A stretch of DNA of 64,000 bases from CADEDV01 sp964596345 (GCA_964596345.1 CAZQSZ010000008.1:186001-250000); one strand, 5' to 3'. Counted from the first letter of the stretch, positions 51,191 through 60,677 are shown. Program-made: numbers and translations. Notes: generated by a model not told the origin, from the sequence alone.

Positions 51191-52222
51191 ATGCCGGGAC
51201 TGAACAGAAATGATACATTAAACCTTTTATCCAAACTCACCCCCCGCAGGGCCTGGAATGGAGTGAAAGTGCTGAGCAGTTATTATATCAGCAAATGGAC
51301 TAAAAAACCCGTGCAGTGGGGTTATCCTGTTTCCATTTCCTTTGAGCCGACCACCTCCTGCAACCTGCGCTGCCCGGAATGCCCCAGCGGGTTAAGGGCT
51401 TTTACCCGGCCCACCGGCATGCTTAAAAGAGATTTTTTCAGTGAAACAATCGACCAGTTACACAAAGAGTTGTTGTACCTCGTATTTTATTTCCAGGGAG
51501 AACCTTACCTGAACCCTGATTTTCTCGATATGGTACAATATGCTTCGCAAAAAAAAATCTATACGGCCACTTCCACCAATGCACATTACCTCACCGATGC
51601 CAATGCTAAAAGAACCATTGAAAGCGGGTTGGACCGGTTGATCATTTCCATTGATGGCACCACACAGGATGTGTATGAACAATACCGGGTAGGTGGGCAA
51701 CTGAAAAAAGTAATTGAAGGCGCAAAAAATATTGTGAAGTGGAAAAAAGAGATGAACAGCAAAAAACCTTTTGTTGTTTTCCAGTTTTTAGTGGTGAAGC
51801 CCAATGAGCATCAAATTGAAGATGTAAAAAAACTGGCGGCTGAAGTAGGGGTGGATGATGTGTGGTTCAAAACAGCACAGGTGTACGATTATGAAAAAGA
51901 CCCGAACCAGCTGATCCCTACCATAGATAAATTCAGCCGCTACCGGAAAACAGCAAGCGGGTATGAGTTCAAGGGTAAGCTGTCTAATCATTGCTGGCGC
52001 CTCTGGCACGATCCCGTAATAACCTGGGATGGGCTGGTGGCCCCCTGTTGTTTTGATAAAGATGCACAACACCGCCTGGGTGATTTGAAACAAAAGCCTT
52101 TCCGGGAGATCTGGAAAAACGGTGAATACACAAAATTCAGAACAGCCTTATTAAAAGGACGAAAAAACATCGATATATGCGCCAATTGCTCCGAAGGAAC
52201 GAAAGTATGGAGCAACGATTGA
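51191..52222 (+). CDS. Radical SAM protein with SPASM-like C terminus
   Basis: A 343-residue protein. The SAM cluster motif CNLRCPEC (CxxxCxxC) lies near residue 60, followed by the barrel motifs FQGEPYLNPDF and DRLIISIDGTTQ. The C-terminal part has CWRLWHDPVITWDGLVAPCC and CANCSEG, Cys residues suited to an auxiliary iron-sulfur cluster as in SPASM proteins. Function: radical modification of an unknown substrate, possibly a peptide. No precursor peptide gene was found beside it; the next gene downstream is a DinB-family protein. Confidence 0.92.
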   Translation: MPGLNRNDTLNLLSKLTPRRAWNGVKVLSSYYISKWTKKPVQWGYPVSISFEPTTSCNLRCPECPSGLRAFTRPTGMLKRDFFSETIDQLHKELLYLVFYFQGEPYLNPDFLDMVQYASQKKIYTATSTNAHYLTDANAKRTIESGLDRLIISIDGTTQDVYEQYRVGGQLKKVIEGAKNIVKWKKEMNSKKPFVVFQFLVVKPNEHQIEDVKKLAAEVGVDDVWFKTAQVYDYEKDPNQLIPTIDKFSRYRKTASGYEFKGKLSNHCWRLWHDPVITWDGLVAPCCFDKDAQHRLGDLKQKPFREIWKNGEYTKFRTALLKGRKNIDICANCSEGTKVWSND

Positions 52223-52240
52223 TCATTAAATTGTACGCTT

Positions 52241-52726
52241 ATGCAAATGCCATCCTCTGTTTCAACCCGCCTGCAATACCAGCATAAATCATTAGTGGAT
52301 ATTATTGATGGACTTACCGATGAGCAGATCAGGAGACATATTGCAGCCGGTAAATGGTCGATCTTCGAAACGATCGTACATCTCCAGACCTACCAGCATA
52401 TTTTTATTCAGCGGGTAAAAGATCTTTTAGAAAAAGAGACCCCCTCCTTTGATCGTTATACAGCTGATTCCGACCCCCTGTTCCTCGATAACTGCCATAA
52501 ATCTTCCCGGGAAGTGATACAGGACCTCTTAACCACCCGAAAAGAAATGGCCGCCGAAATTCTTTCTTTTAAAGAAGCCGATCTTGACAAAAGAGGAATT
52601 CATCCTGCTTTTGGAGAAATGAACCTGGTGCAATGGCTGAATTTTTTCCTGCTGCATGAGGCGCATCATCTCTTTGCCATGTTCAAACTGGCAGCAGCAC
52701 TAAAGAAAGAAACTGGCAACTACTGA
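52241..52726 (+). CDS. DinB-superfamily protein
   Basis: A 161-residue four-helix bundle protein. The His residues suited to metal binding are in IVHLQTYQHIF and LLHEAHHLFAMFKL. This matches the DinB/YfiT metal-dependent family, many of which are bacillithiol or thiol S-transferases or have unknown activity. It begins 18 bases after the radical SAM gene, so they may be co-transcribed. No signal peptide. Family confident, function not. Confidence 0.88.
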   Translation: MQMPSSVSTRLQYQHKSLVDIIDGLTDEQIRRHIAAGKWSIFETIVHLQTYQHIFIQRVKDLLEKETPSFDRYTADSDPLFLDNCHKSSREVIQDLLTTRKEMAAEILSFKEADLDKRGIHPAFGEMNLVQWLNFFLLHEAHHLFAMFKLAAALKKETGNY

Positions 52727-52902
52727 TCACCAGCTTTTCATCTCATCATAGATCAAGGTATAAAAGGAAGCAAATCCTTCAAAAAAATTCCTGATTGATT
52801 CGGTTACTATTCGCATGGTGGAAGGTTTCAGGTTAATGGTTGATGACGCAAAGCTTCTTTTTCCTGCAATACATACCAATACCACAAAGAGGGGATTCGC
52901 GG

Positions 52903-52923
52903 GCCGGATGCTGCCCGGCTTTT
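52903..52923 (+). terminator. Weak terminator-like hairpin after the DinB gene
   Basis: GCCGG (52903-52907) and CCGGC (52915-52919) form a short stem followed by TTTTG. The hairpin is distant (about 177 bases) from the DinB stop. The rest of the 305-base gap 52727-53031 holds only this and a promoter. Confidence 0.35.
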
Positions 52924-52963
52924 GTTAAGGAATGGTGAATTAAACCCCTTTCCTAAAATTAAA

Positions 52964-52996
52964 TTTGGAATAATCAATGTTGCAACATTAACTTTG
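52964..52996 (+). promoter_or_regulatory. Bacteroidota-type promoter of the SnoaL-like gene
   Basis: TTTG at 52964-52967 and TAACTTTG at 52989-52996 are separated by 21 bases, the best match to the -33/-7 consensus in this window. The transcript would start near 53003, so the true start codon is ATG 53032 and not a GTG at 52996. Confidence 0.7.
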
Positions 52997-53031
52997 TGGC
53001 TGTATTTATTCAAACACTAAAACTTTATACA

Positions 53032-53385
53032 ATGTCTGATTTAAGAACACAGGTTGACCAGCTCAACCAGATGGTACTGGAAGGAAAGATTCTTGATGCT
53101 TTCGAAAAATTTTATGATGATACAGTGGTTATGCAGGATAACGACTACCCAGCCCGTGTGGGAAAGGATGTAAATCGTCAGCATGAAGAGGCTTTTGTAG
53201 GCGGCCTTACTGAATTCAGGGGCGCTAAGATCCTCAACACCCTGGTAAGCGATGACCTGGCTGTAACGGAATGGTGGTTCGATTATACGCATAAAGACTA
53301 TGGCGTTCGAACCTACCGTCAGCTGGCTGTTCAGCGCTGGAAAAACGGGAAGATCGTTGAAGAGAAGTTCTATTATAACAGCTAA
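53032..53385 (+). CDS. SnoaL-like/NTF2-fold protein
   Basis: A 117-residue cytoplasmic protein of the NTF2-like fold: an N-terminal helix pair (LRTQVDQLNQMVLEGKILDA), FEKFYDDTVVMQDND, then the beta-sheet with EWWFDYTH and a C-terminal RWKNGKIVEEKFYYN, the usual SnoaL ending. Members are small catabolic enzymes or ligand-binding proteins; no catalytic site could be identified. Single gene with a strong promoter (52964-52996) and a terminator (53412-53452). Confidence 0.88.
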   Translation: MSDLRTQVDQLNQMVLEGKILDAFEKFYDDTVVMQDNDYPARVGKDVNRQHEEAFVGGLTEFRGAKILNTLVSDDLAVTEWWFDYTHKDYGVRTYRQLAVQRWKNGKIVEEKFYYNS

Positions 53386-53411
53386 GAACGCTGAGTTCTC
53401 AGTTCATTCAG

Positions 53412-53452
53412 AAAGTTTTGGGCCGGGCACGCAGCTTAGCCCGAAACTTTTT
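53412..53452 (+). terminator. Terminator after the SnoaL-like gene
   Basis: AAAGTTTTGGGC (53412-53423) pairs with GCCCGAAACTTT (53439-53450) with one T.G wobble, followed by TTATTTTT. Confidence 0.8.
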
Positions 53453-53499
53453 ATTTTTACCACACACGACGAAGCTTTTAAACGTAAGTATTTTTTTGT

Positions 53500-53994
53500 A
53501 TGAATAGCAGTAGCGTCGTTCAAGTAAATTCACTCCATATGGGTATTGATAAGGATATACAGCAGGCCAGATTCAGAAATGTGTACCAGAAAGCCGGCAT
53601 CAACCTCATTTATACGTTGGGCTGGATGAAGGATAAAACAAAGTGCATTTTTGACGAGGAGGATATTACCTCCCAGCAATTCAATATTCTTCGCATACTG
53701 AGGGGCAGCTTTCCCCAGCCCCTGTCCACTTTGCAGATAAGAGAGCGGATGCTGGAGAAAATGAGTGATACCAGCCGCATAGTTGACCGATTAATCGCCA
53801 AAGGTCTTGTTAAAAAAGTCACCTGCAAGGCTGACCGTCGTCTCGTGGATGTTATCATTACCGACAAAGGAAAGAAGCTGCTGGAGCGGCTCGATGCCAA
53901 ACAGGATGAGATCGACAATGTTTTGAGCAACCTCACTGAAAAAGAAGCTACCCTTTTAAGCGACCTCCTGGATAAGATACGTAAGAGTGAATGA
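53500..53994 (+). CDS. MarR-family transcriptional regulator
   Basis: A 164-residue winged-helix regulator; MGIDKD at 53539 is an alternative start. The core reads ITSQQFNILRILRG, TLQIRERMLEKMSDTSRIVD (recognition region) and the MarR wing KKVTCKADRRLVDVIITDKG, followed by a dimerisation helix. Target genes are unknown; the neighbouring genes on either side are separated by a terminator and a 68-base gap, so it may control itself and the upstream SnoaL-like gene. Confidence 0.93.
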   Translation: MNSSSVVQVNSLHMGIDKDIQQARFRNVYQKAGINLIYTLGWMKDKTKCIFDEEDITSQQFNILRILRGSFPQPLSTLQIRERMLEKMSDTSRIVDRLIAKGLVKKVTCKADRRLVDVIITDKGKKLLERLDAKQDEIDNVLSNLTEKEATLLSDLLDKIRKSE

Positions 53995-54062
53995 TGTACT
54001 TTTACAGCTTATTGTTCGTCTTACAACAGTAAGTCAGTAATCATTTATCCGAAATTGAAGAC

Positions 54063-55604
54063 ATGGTACGTTCTTTTATAGCTTTTTTTCTATCCGTATT
54101 TAGTTTTTTTCTTGTACAAGCCCAGCCCAAATATGAGTTCCGCGGCGTCTGGATTGCCACTGTTGATAATATCGACTGGCCCTCCTATGGTAATACCAAT
54201 ACGGAGAGCCAGAAAGCAGAGTTTATCCGTATCCTGGATATGCACCAGCGTAACGGGATGAATGCAGTAGTGGTGCAGGTACGTCCTTCCGGGGATGCTT
54301 TTTATCCTTCACCCTATGAACCCTGGAGCCAGTGGCTGACAGGAAGGCAAGGCAAAGCTCCCGCTCCGTATTACGATCCGTTGCAATTTATGATCGAAGA
54401 AGCACATAAGCGGGGTATGGAATTTCATGCCTGGTGCAATCCTTACCGGGCTGTCTTTAATATCCGCTCTTCTTCCATTGCCCCTAACCATATCACAAAG
54501 ATTCACCCGGAATGGTTTCTTACCTATGGTGATAAAAAATATTTTGATCCGGCCAATAAAGCAGCGCAGGACTTCGTGGTCAATGTGATCCGGGATATTG
54601 TCAAACGCTATGATGTGGATGCCATTCACATGGATGATTATTTTTACCCCTACCGTATCCCGGGAAAAGAGTTTCCGGATGCTGCTTCTTATGCAAGATC
54701 TGGCAGCAAGCTCAATAAAGATGACTGGAGAAGAAGTAATGTGGATTCCATTATCCGAAAGCTAAGTAATGTTATTAAGGAGGAGAATAAATTATGCCGC
54801 TTCGGTATTTCCCCTTTCAGTGTTTGGAGAAATAAAGATAAAGACCCAGTGAGAGGAAGCGACAGTCGTGCCGGTCAAACCAACTATGACGACCTGTATG
54901 CGGATATTCTGTTATGGCTGGAAAAAGGCTGGATTGATTATGTAACGCCGCAATTGTATCTGGAGATCGGCCATGATAAGATCGCTTATGAAAAACTATT
55001 GGACTGGTGGAGCCGCAATAGTTTTGGCAGGCATATCTATATTGGTCATGGATTGTACCGGGTGGAAGAAAGAGCTGCTGCCTGGAGAAATACAAATGAA
55101 CTGCCTAACCAGATAAAGCTGTTGCGCCGCTACCCGAATGTGCAGGGTAGCGTTTATTTCAGCAGCCGTTCTTTTAACCGTAACCCGAATGGCTGGAACG
55201 ACAGTTTGCAGAACAATTATTATAAATACCCGGCCTTGCTACCTCCCATGCGCTGGATCGATAATGAAAAGCCCTGGGCTCCGCTTGTTGAAAAAAAGAT
55301 TACCCAAAATGTCATTGAATTCAATGTGAAACCGGATCCCCGCAACCTGGTTGCTATCAAATATTATGTTGTTTATAAATATGCGGTTGATTCGCATACC
55401 GAAACCTTTGGCAATATCCCTCAATATATGAACCGGGTAATCACAAAGCCGGAAGGTTTCAGCTTTACTGATACGCTTGCACCCAGCCAGTTCTCCTACC
55501 GGTATGTAATCACCGCAGTTGGTAAGAATAATAACGAAAGTGAAATGAGTGAGATTACCATCGTCGTACAGCCGGATGGCAAATGGCAGTTTTATAAACC
55601 CTGA
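54063..55604 (+). CDS. Glycosyl hydrolase-like 10 (YddW/DigH-type) exported protein
   Basis: A 513-residue protein with a type I signal peptide (FIAFFLSVFSFFLVQAQ). The GHL10 TIM barrel starts KYEFRGVWIATVDNIDWPS and shows NAVVVQVRPSGDAFYPS, MEFHAWCNPYRA and VDAIHMDDYFYPY. The Asp pair in HMDDYF is a likely catalytic site. A C-terminal FN3-like part (about 410-505) follows. Known: the E. coli homologue DigH cleaves denuded peptidoglycan glycan strands. Inferred: it has the same role in cell-wall turnover. Its length, larger than the core domain, fits the added FN3. Confidence 0.93.
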   Translation: MVRSFIAFFLSVFSFFLVQAQPKYEFRGVWIATVDNIDWPSYGNTNTESQKAEFIRILDMHQRNGMNAVVVQVRPSGDAFYPSPYEPWSQWLTGRQGKAPAPYYDPLQFMIEEAHKRGMEFHAWCNPYRAVFNIRSSSIAPNHITKIHPEWFLTYGDKKYFDPANKAAQDFVVNVIRDIVKRYDVDAIHMDDYFYPYRIPGKEFPDAASYARSGSKLNKDDWRRSNVDSIIRKLSNVIKEENKLCRFGISPFSVWRNKDKDPVRGSDSRAGQTNYDDLYADILLWLEKGWIDYVTPQLYLEIGHDKIAYEKLLDWWSRNSFGRHIYIGHGLYRVEERAAAWRNTNELPNQIKLLRRYPNVQGSVYFSSRSFNRNPNGWNDSLQNNYYKYPALLPPMRWIDNEKPWAPLVEKKITQNVIEFNVKPDPRNLVAIKYYVVYKYAVDSHTETFGNIPQYMNRVITKPEGFSFTDTLAPSQFSYRYVITAVGKNNNESEMSEITIVVQPDGKWQFYKP

Positions 55605-55624
55605 TCCTGTTCCGCTCCTTTTTT

Positions 55625-55632
55625 TACCTTTG
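55625..55632 (+). promoter_or_regulatory. -7 element upstream of the DegT aminotransferase gene
   Basis: TACCTTTG matches TAnnTTTG and lies 46 bases before the ATG at 55679. No good -33 TTTG was seen at the expected distance. Confidence 0.45.
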
Positions 55633-55678
55633 CAAAGCAATACCCAGTTGCTTATTTTTCATCTTTAATTATAATAAT

Positions 55679-56896
55679 ATGCCCGGCTACGAACTCTGGA
55701 GTGATAAAGAAAGAAAAGAAGTAAATGACGTACTGGAAACAGGTATCCTGATGCGCTATGGTTTTGACGGACCCCGGAAAGGTATCTGGAAATCCAAAGA
55801 ACTGGAAGCCGCCATCAGTGAGACATTCGGCTGCAAATATGCTCAACTTACCTCCAGCGGGACTTCTGCTTTGACCACAGCCATGAGTGCCCTCGGCATC
55901 GGTTATGGAGATGAAGTAATCACCCCCTCATTCACTTTCGTAGCAAGCTTTGAAGCTGTTCTGAGTGTTGGGGCTATTCCCGTATTGGTGGACGTAGATG
56001 ATACGCTGACATTGAACCACGATGCTGTCCGGAAAGCCATTACCTCTAAAACAAAAGCGATCATGCCCGTGCATATGTGTGGCAGCATGGCCGACCTGGA
56101 TGCTTTACTGGGCATTTGCAAAGAACATAACCTGATCCTTCTCGAAGATGCCTGCCAGAGTATTGGTGGCACCTACAAAGGAAAACACCTGGGCACTATC
56201 GGGCACGCCGGTACCTTCAGTTTTGATTTTGTAAAGACAATGACCTGTGCAGAAGGTGGTGTGGTGATGACCAATAGCGAAGATGTATATATAAAATCGG
56301 ATGGCTATACCGATCATGGGCATGATCATAAAGGCGCTGATCGTGGAGCCGACCTGCATCCCTTTATTGGCTATAATTACCGCATTTCCGAATTACATGC
56401 AGCAGTTGGTTTGGCACAAATAAAAAGACTGCCTGAATTTTTAGCGCTGCAAAAAAAGAATCATACCCAACTGATCAATATACTTAAACAGGTTCCTGAA
56501 ATAAGTTTCCGCCGCATCCCTGATCCTGCTGGTGACAGTTGCAGTTTTATCAGTTGGTTCCTGCCCACCGAAGAAATTACAAAAGCAGTGGTAGCGGAAT
56601 TAAAAGCACAGGGCATACTCGCAGGTAATTTTTACTGGTTTGATAATAACTGGCATTATATCCGTAAATGGGATCACCTGAAAAATTCTATAACACTAAA
56701 TGCCCTGCATCCTGAAATGAAAGCCAAAGTAATGGAGCAGGCGAATAAGGATTTCGCAGCAAGTGATGCTATACTCAGCCGTTGTATTTCCACTTCCATC
56801 AGCTTACTATGGACCGAGGAGCAGATCAATGAAAAGGGGCAAAAGATCGTTGCGGCTGTAAAGAAAGTACTCAGCGCTGCTACTGTTAGCTTATAA
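55679..56896 (+). CDS. DegT/DnrJ/EryC1/StrS-family PLP aminotransferase
   Basis: A 405-residue fold type I aminotransferase. QLTSSGTSALTTAMSALGIG and GDEVITPSFTFVASFEAVLS begin the large domain; LLEDACQSIGGTYKGKHLG holds the Asp that contacts the PLP ring nitrogen; FSFDFVKTMTCAEGG holds the Lys for the Schiff base. The C-terminal domain has YNYRISELHAAVGLAQIKRL. Family members act on nucleotide sugars or dTDP-keto sugars. No sugar biosynthesis genes lie beside it; the next gene is DUF1415 11 bases downstream, suggesting co-transcription. Confidence 0.95.
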   Translation: MPGYELWSDKERKEVNDVLETGILMRYGFDGPRKGIWKSKELEAAISETFGCKYAQLTSSGTSALTTAMSALGIGYGDEVITPSFTFVASFEAVLSVGAIPVLVDVDDTLTLNHDAVRKAITSKTKAIMPVHMCGSMADLDALLGICKEHNLILLEDACQSIGGTYKGKHLGTIGHAGTFSFDFVKTMTCAEGGVVMTNSEDVYIKSDGYTDHGHDHKGADRGADLHPFIGYNYRISELHAAVGLAQIKRLPEFLALQKKNHTQLINILKQVPEISFRRIPDPAGDSCSFISWFLPTEEITKAVVAELKAQGILAGNFYWFDNNWHYIRKWDHLKNSITLNALHPEMKAKVMEQANKDFAASDAILSRCISTSISLLWTEEQINEKGQKIVAAVKKVLSAATVSL

Positions 56897-56907
56897 TAAA
56901 CTGAATT

Positions 56908-57450
56908 ATGGACCCGAAACAGCATATCATTGAACAAACAAAGAAATGGGTTCGGGATGTGGTGATTGGTTGCAACTTCTGCCCCTTTGCTTCCAAAGTT
57001 GTTAAGGAAAACCGGCTGCATTATACTGTTGAAACTTCAGCTGACCTCGCCGTTTGCCTGGAAACTTTACTCAATGAATGTATCCGGCTGGATAGGGCGG
57101 AGACCATTGAGACCACACTGATCATTTTCCCAGGCAGCTTTGGATTATTTGAAGATTACCTGGACCTGGTGGAGCTTGGCGATAAACTATTAGTACAAAA
57201 TGGGTACGAAGGTATTTACCAGTTGGCCAGCTTCCATCCGCTCTACCGTTTTGCTGATGCCCCCGGTGATGATCCCGCCAATTATACCAATCGCTCTGTT
57301 TATCCCATGCTGCACCTGTTAAGAGAAGAAAGTATTGAGGACGCCATCGCTAATTTTCCTGATCCTGACAGCATTCCCGAACGCAATATCAATTTTGCCC
57401 GTCAAAAAGGTTTAGCTGCCATGAAATTACTGCGTGATAATTGCCTGTAA
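56908..57450 (+). CDS. DUF1415 family protein
   Basis: A 180-residue soluble protein. The family start is visible as TKKWVRDVVIGCNFCPFASK with a CxxC motif (CNFC). LIIFPGSFGLFEDYLDLVEL, YQLASFHPLYRFADAPGDDP and NRSVYPMLHLLREESIE are the standard DUF1415 blocks, in order. Function is unknown. It follows the DegT aminotransferase gene by 11 bases. Length is normal. Confidence 0.92.
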   Translation: MDPKQHIIEQTKKWVRDVVIGCNFCPFASKVVKENRLHYTVETSADLAVCLETLLNECIRLDRAETIETTLIIFPGSFGLFEDYLDLVELGDKLLVQNGYEGIYQLASFHPLYRFADAPGDDPANYTNRSVYPMLHLLREESIEDAIANFPDPDSIPERNINFARQKGLAAMKLLRDNCL

Positions 57451-57510
57451 ATTTCATTTTCTAACGGACCATTAATACTGCCCTTGCTGCATAAGATTTA
57501 TCTTTATCGC

Positions 57511-58698
57511 ATGAGGGCCACTAAACTTTTCAAGGAGTTCTTTAACAGTGAAAAAAGCTCAGGGATCATCCTGATCTTATCCACTGTTGTAAGTCTTTGC
57601 CTGGCCAATATTTTCCTCGGTCAGTCTTATATCGATTTCTGGCATCAAAAAGCCGGTTTTTCTATCGGCAATTTTGAATTGAACCTGAGTATCGAACATT
57701 GGATCAATGATGGCCTGATGACGATCTTTTTCCTGATGGTCGGGCTGGAAATAGAAAGAGAGTTATATGCCGGTGAGTTGTCCAATATAAAAAATGCTTC
57801 ACTGCCTGTTGTTGCTGCCATTGGTGGTATGGCCATTCCTGCATTATTTCATTTTCTGTTGAATGCAGGCACTACCACCCAAAGTGGTTTTGGTATCCCG
57901 ATGGCCACTGATATTGCTTTCGCATTGGGTGTATTATCATTAGCGGGCAAACGGGTACCGCTGGCCTTAAAGATATTTCTGACAGCCTTGGCCATCATTG
58001 ATGACCTGGGTGCCATCCTCATCATTGCTATTTTCTACACCAATGACCTGCAAACTACTTACCTCTTTATTGCCTTAGGTGTATTCGGGATATTACTCCT
58101 GTTAAATCGTCTTCGTGTTTATCAATTGGCATGGTATCTCTTTGGAGGAATAGTAATGTGGTATTGTATGCTGCAGTCAGGTGTCCATGCCACCATATCC
58201 GGGGTATTACTGGCGTTTGCAATTCCTTTTGGAGACGGAAAGGAAAATTCTATTTCCTACAAACTCCAGTCTTTCCTGCATTACCCGGTTGCATTTATCA
58301 TTGTGCCCTTATTTGCGTTCGCTAATACCGGTATTATCATCAGCGGAAGTCTCCAAGAGATATTGATCAATCATAACAGCCTTGGTATTATGGCTGGCCT
58401 GGTACTGGGAAAACCTGTCGGTATATTGTTATTATGCTTCCTGGCTGTTCAACTCCGGGTGGGAAAGTTACCTGATGGCGTCAACTGGTTGCAACTGGCC
58501 GGTGCCGGTGTATTAGCGGGGATCGGGTTCACCATGTCTATCTTTATTACCCTGTTAGCTTTTAACGATCCTGCAATTATCCAGCATTCAAAAATTGCTA
58601 TATTGGTTTCTTCATTAATTGCAGGGGTGGCCGGATTTATTCTAATTAAAAGAGCAACGGCATCCTCACAGGTTGCGCAAGAACATACAGAAGAATAA
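57511..58698 (+). CDS. nhaA: Na+/H+ antiporter NhaA
   Basis: A 395-residue antiporter with about 12 transmembrane segments. I chose ATG 57511 (MRATKLFKEFFNSEKSSG) over a TTG 27 bases upstream. Motifs: DGLMTIFFLMVGLEIERELY, MATDIAFALGVLSLAGKRVP and the ion-binding pair in ALAIIDDLGAILII (the equivalent of Asp163/Asp164 in E. coli NhaA). Role: sodium export with proton uptake, pH and salt homeostasis. It converges with the next gene; only three bases separate the stop codons. Confidence 0.96.
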   Translation: MRATKLFKEFFNSEKSSGIILILSTVVSLCLANIFLGQSYIDFWHQKAGFSIGNFELNLSIEHWINDGLMTIFFLMVGLEIERELYAGELSNIKNASLPVVAAIGGMAIPALFHFLLNAGTTTQSGFGIPMATDIAFALGVLSLAGKRVPLALKIFLTALAIIDDLGAILIIAIFYTNDLQTTYLFIALGVFGILLLLNRLRVYQLAWYLFGGIVMWYCMLQSGVHATISGVLLAFAIPFGDGKENSISYKLQSFLHYPVAFIIVPLFAFANTGIIISGSLQEILINHNSLGIMAGLVLGKPVGILLLCFLAVQLRVGKLPDGVNWLQLAGAGVLAGIGFTMSIFITLLAFNDPAIIQHSKIAILVSSLIAGVAGFILIKRATASSQVAQEHTEE

Positions 58699-58701
58699 TA
58701 T

Positions 58702-59091
58702 CTATTGTGGTTTTAAAGCATTCGGTTTTTGTTCCAGGTAATTGACATAGTCCAAAGAACCCAAACGGAAACGGAAAGGAACAGAAGTCAGCTTTTCCAG
58801 TTTCAACTCTTTCTGGCAAAAGAACCCCAGGTTATTACTATAAAAAGATGCTGGAACCGGATTCAATAAAAAATATCCTTCTGCTTTTTTGGAAACACTA
58901 TCTTTTTGAAGCCTTCGCAAATACTCCTTTTGCATAGCAGGACGTATCCAGCAGCTAGGCGCTAGTTCAGGGCAAAATTTAGTAAGTCTGTTTTTTTCCA
59001 GGGAATCAGGAAGCGTTGTTCCCTGGCCGGAAATATTTCCCCAAAACCCAAAAACAAACACAACAAGAAAATAACAAATCCGTTGCCGCAT
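58702..59091 (-). CDS. Small exported protein of unknown function
   Basis: A 129-residue protein if begun at MRQRICYFLVVFVFGFWGN (ATG complement at 59089-59091), which is a signal peptide; a longer frame overlaps the start of rpoN on the other strand. The mature part has FCPELAPSCWIRPAMQKEYL, a Cys pair, and a C-terminal part VPFRFRLGSLDYVNYLEQKP. No family was recognised. It is divergent from rpoN with 95 bases between them and convergent with nhaA. Confidence 0.7.
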   Translation of the reverse strand: MRQRICYFLVVFVFGFWGNISGQGTTLPDSLEKNRLTKFCPELAPSCWIRPAMQKEYLRRLQKDSVSKKAEGYFLLNPVPASFYSNNLGFFCQKELKLEKLTSVPFRFRLGSLDYVNYLEQKPNALKPQ

Positions 59092-59186
59092 CCTTATTTC
59101 ATTTGTACGTAATTTACGGCCTGATTTTTGATAATTGGCCGGATTTTTGAAAAATAGCGGCCAGCCACAAAACAACCTGAGAGGAT

Positions 59187-60677
59187 ATGGCCTTAAGCCA
59201 GAGTTTACAACAAAAAATGCTGCAGAAGCTGTCACCACAGCAGATTCAACTGATGAAGCTGCTGCAGGTGCCTACGGCTAATCTCGAAACCCGCATCAAA
59301 GAGGAATTGGAAGAAAACCCGGCCCTGGAGCTGGATGATGAAAGCCATGATGAAAATGCAGATGAGCTGAAAGATGAGTTTTCAGAGACAGGAGAAGAGG
59401 ATTATGACGAAAAAGATGGCAGCGAAGATGAGTATGATAATATTGATGTCAGCGAGTATGTGTCGGAGGGTGATGATGATGTGGCGGATTACAAACTCCG
59501 GGATGAAAATTATCCCGAGGAAGATGATAACAAGCAACTTCCATTTAAAACGGAAACCAGTTTTTATGAATTGCTGCAGGATCAGCTGGGCTTGCTGAAG
59601 CTGGATGAAAAGGAACAAAAGATCGCCGAACAAATTGTCGGCAGTATCGATGAAGATGGATACCTGCGGAGGGAGACGACAGCAATTGTGGATGACCTGG
59701 CTTTTCGCCAGAATATCAGTGCCACCGAGGATGAAGTGGAAGTAATCATCAAAATGATCCAGCGTTTTGATCCTCCTGGCGTAGCAGCCCGGGACCTGCA
59801 GGAATGCCTGCTCCTGCAATTACAACGCTTAAAAGATGAGGGTAAGCCAGTAGATACGGCCATCAAAGCAATATCCCGCTACTTCGATGAATTTACCAAA
59901 AAGCATTACGAGAAAATTCAACGGGGACTTGGCCTGGATGAAGACCAGTTGAAAGAAGTAATGCAACAGATCATCCGGCTGAATCCAAAACCAGGCGGCA
60001 ATACGGGTGAGATCAATAAAGCAGAGAGCTATGTGGTACCCGATTTCTTTATCTTCAACAATGCCGGTAAACTGGAGCTGACACTTAACAGCCGGAATGC
60101 TCCAGAGCTCCGTATCAGTGAAGGCTACCGGGATATGCTGAAAGAATATGACCGGGGCGCCAAGAAAGATAAACGACAAAAGGAAGCTGTTCTTTTCATC
60201 AAACAAAAGATCGATGCCGCCAAATGGTTCATTGATGCCATTAAACAACGGCAACACACGTTGTTGAGTACGATGAATGCGATCATGGAGCACCAGTATG
60301 AATTCTTTCTCACCGGTGATGAAACCAATCTCCGCCCGATGATCTTAAAAGATATTGCTGAAAAGACCAATCTTGATATTTCTACTGTAAGCCGGGTAGC
60401 CAACAGTAAGTTTGTGCAAACCGAATTCGGAACCTACCGTCTTAAATTCTTCTTCAGTGAATCCTTGACTACTGATAGTGGGGAAGAAGTATCCACCCGG
60501 GAAGTAAAAAAGATCCTCAGCGACCTGATTGAAGGGGAAAGCAAGAAAAGACCATTGAGCGATGAACGCCTGACAGAACTCCTGCAGGAGAAAGGCTATA
60601 ATATTGCCCGCCGCACCGTGGCTAAATACAGGGAACAATTGAATATTCCTGTGGCCAGGCTGCGTAAAGAACTTTAA
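59187..60677 (+). CDS. rpoN: RNA polymerase sigma-54 factor RpoN
   Basis: A 496-residue sigma factor. Region I (about 1-50) has QKMLQKLSPQQIQLMKLLQV and EELEENPALE. Region II (about 50-110) is extremely acidic, mostly Asp and Glu. The core-binding part shows PPGVAARDLQECLLLQL. The DNA-binding part has DIAEKTNLDISTVSRVANSK followed by FGTYRLKFFFSE, and the RpoN box ARRTVAKYRE near the C terminus. Role: enhancer-dependent transcription with AAA+ activators. No activator gene lies in the window. Length is normal. Confidence 0.97.
   Translation: MALSQSLQQKMLQKLSPQQIQLMKLLQVPTANLETRIKEELEENPALELDDESHDENADELKDEFSETGEEDYDEKDGSEDEYDNIDVSEYVSEGDDDVADYKLRDENYPEEDDNKQLPFKTETSFYELLQDQLGLLKLDEKEQKIAEQIVGSIDEDGYLRRETTAIVDDLAFRQNISATEDEVEVIIKMIQRFDPPGVAARDLQECLLLQLQRLKDEGKPVDTAIKAISRYFDEFTKKHYEKIQRGLGLDEDQLKEVMQQIIRLNPKPGGNTGEINKAESYVVPDFFIFNNAGKLELTLNSRNAPELRISEGYRDMLKEYDRGAKKDKRQKEAVLFIKQKIDAAKWFIDAIKQRQHTLLSTMNAIMEHQYEFFLTGDETNLRPMILKDIAEKTNLDISTVSRVANSKFVQTEFGTYRLKFFFSESLTTDSGEEVSTREVKKILSDLIEGESKKRPLSDERLTELLQEKGYNIARRTVAKYREQLNIPVARLRKEL

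Noticed and set aside
52996..53031. GTG start for the SnoaL-like gene
   Set aside because: The GTG overlaps the promoter -7 box TAACTTTG; ATG 53032 is the better start.
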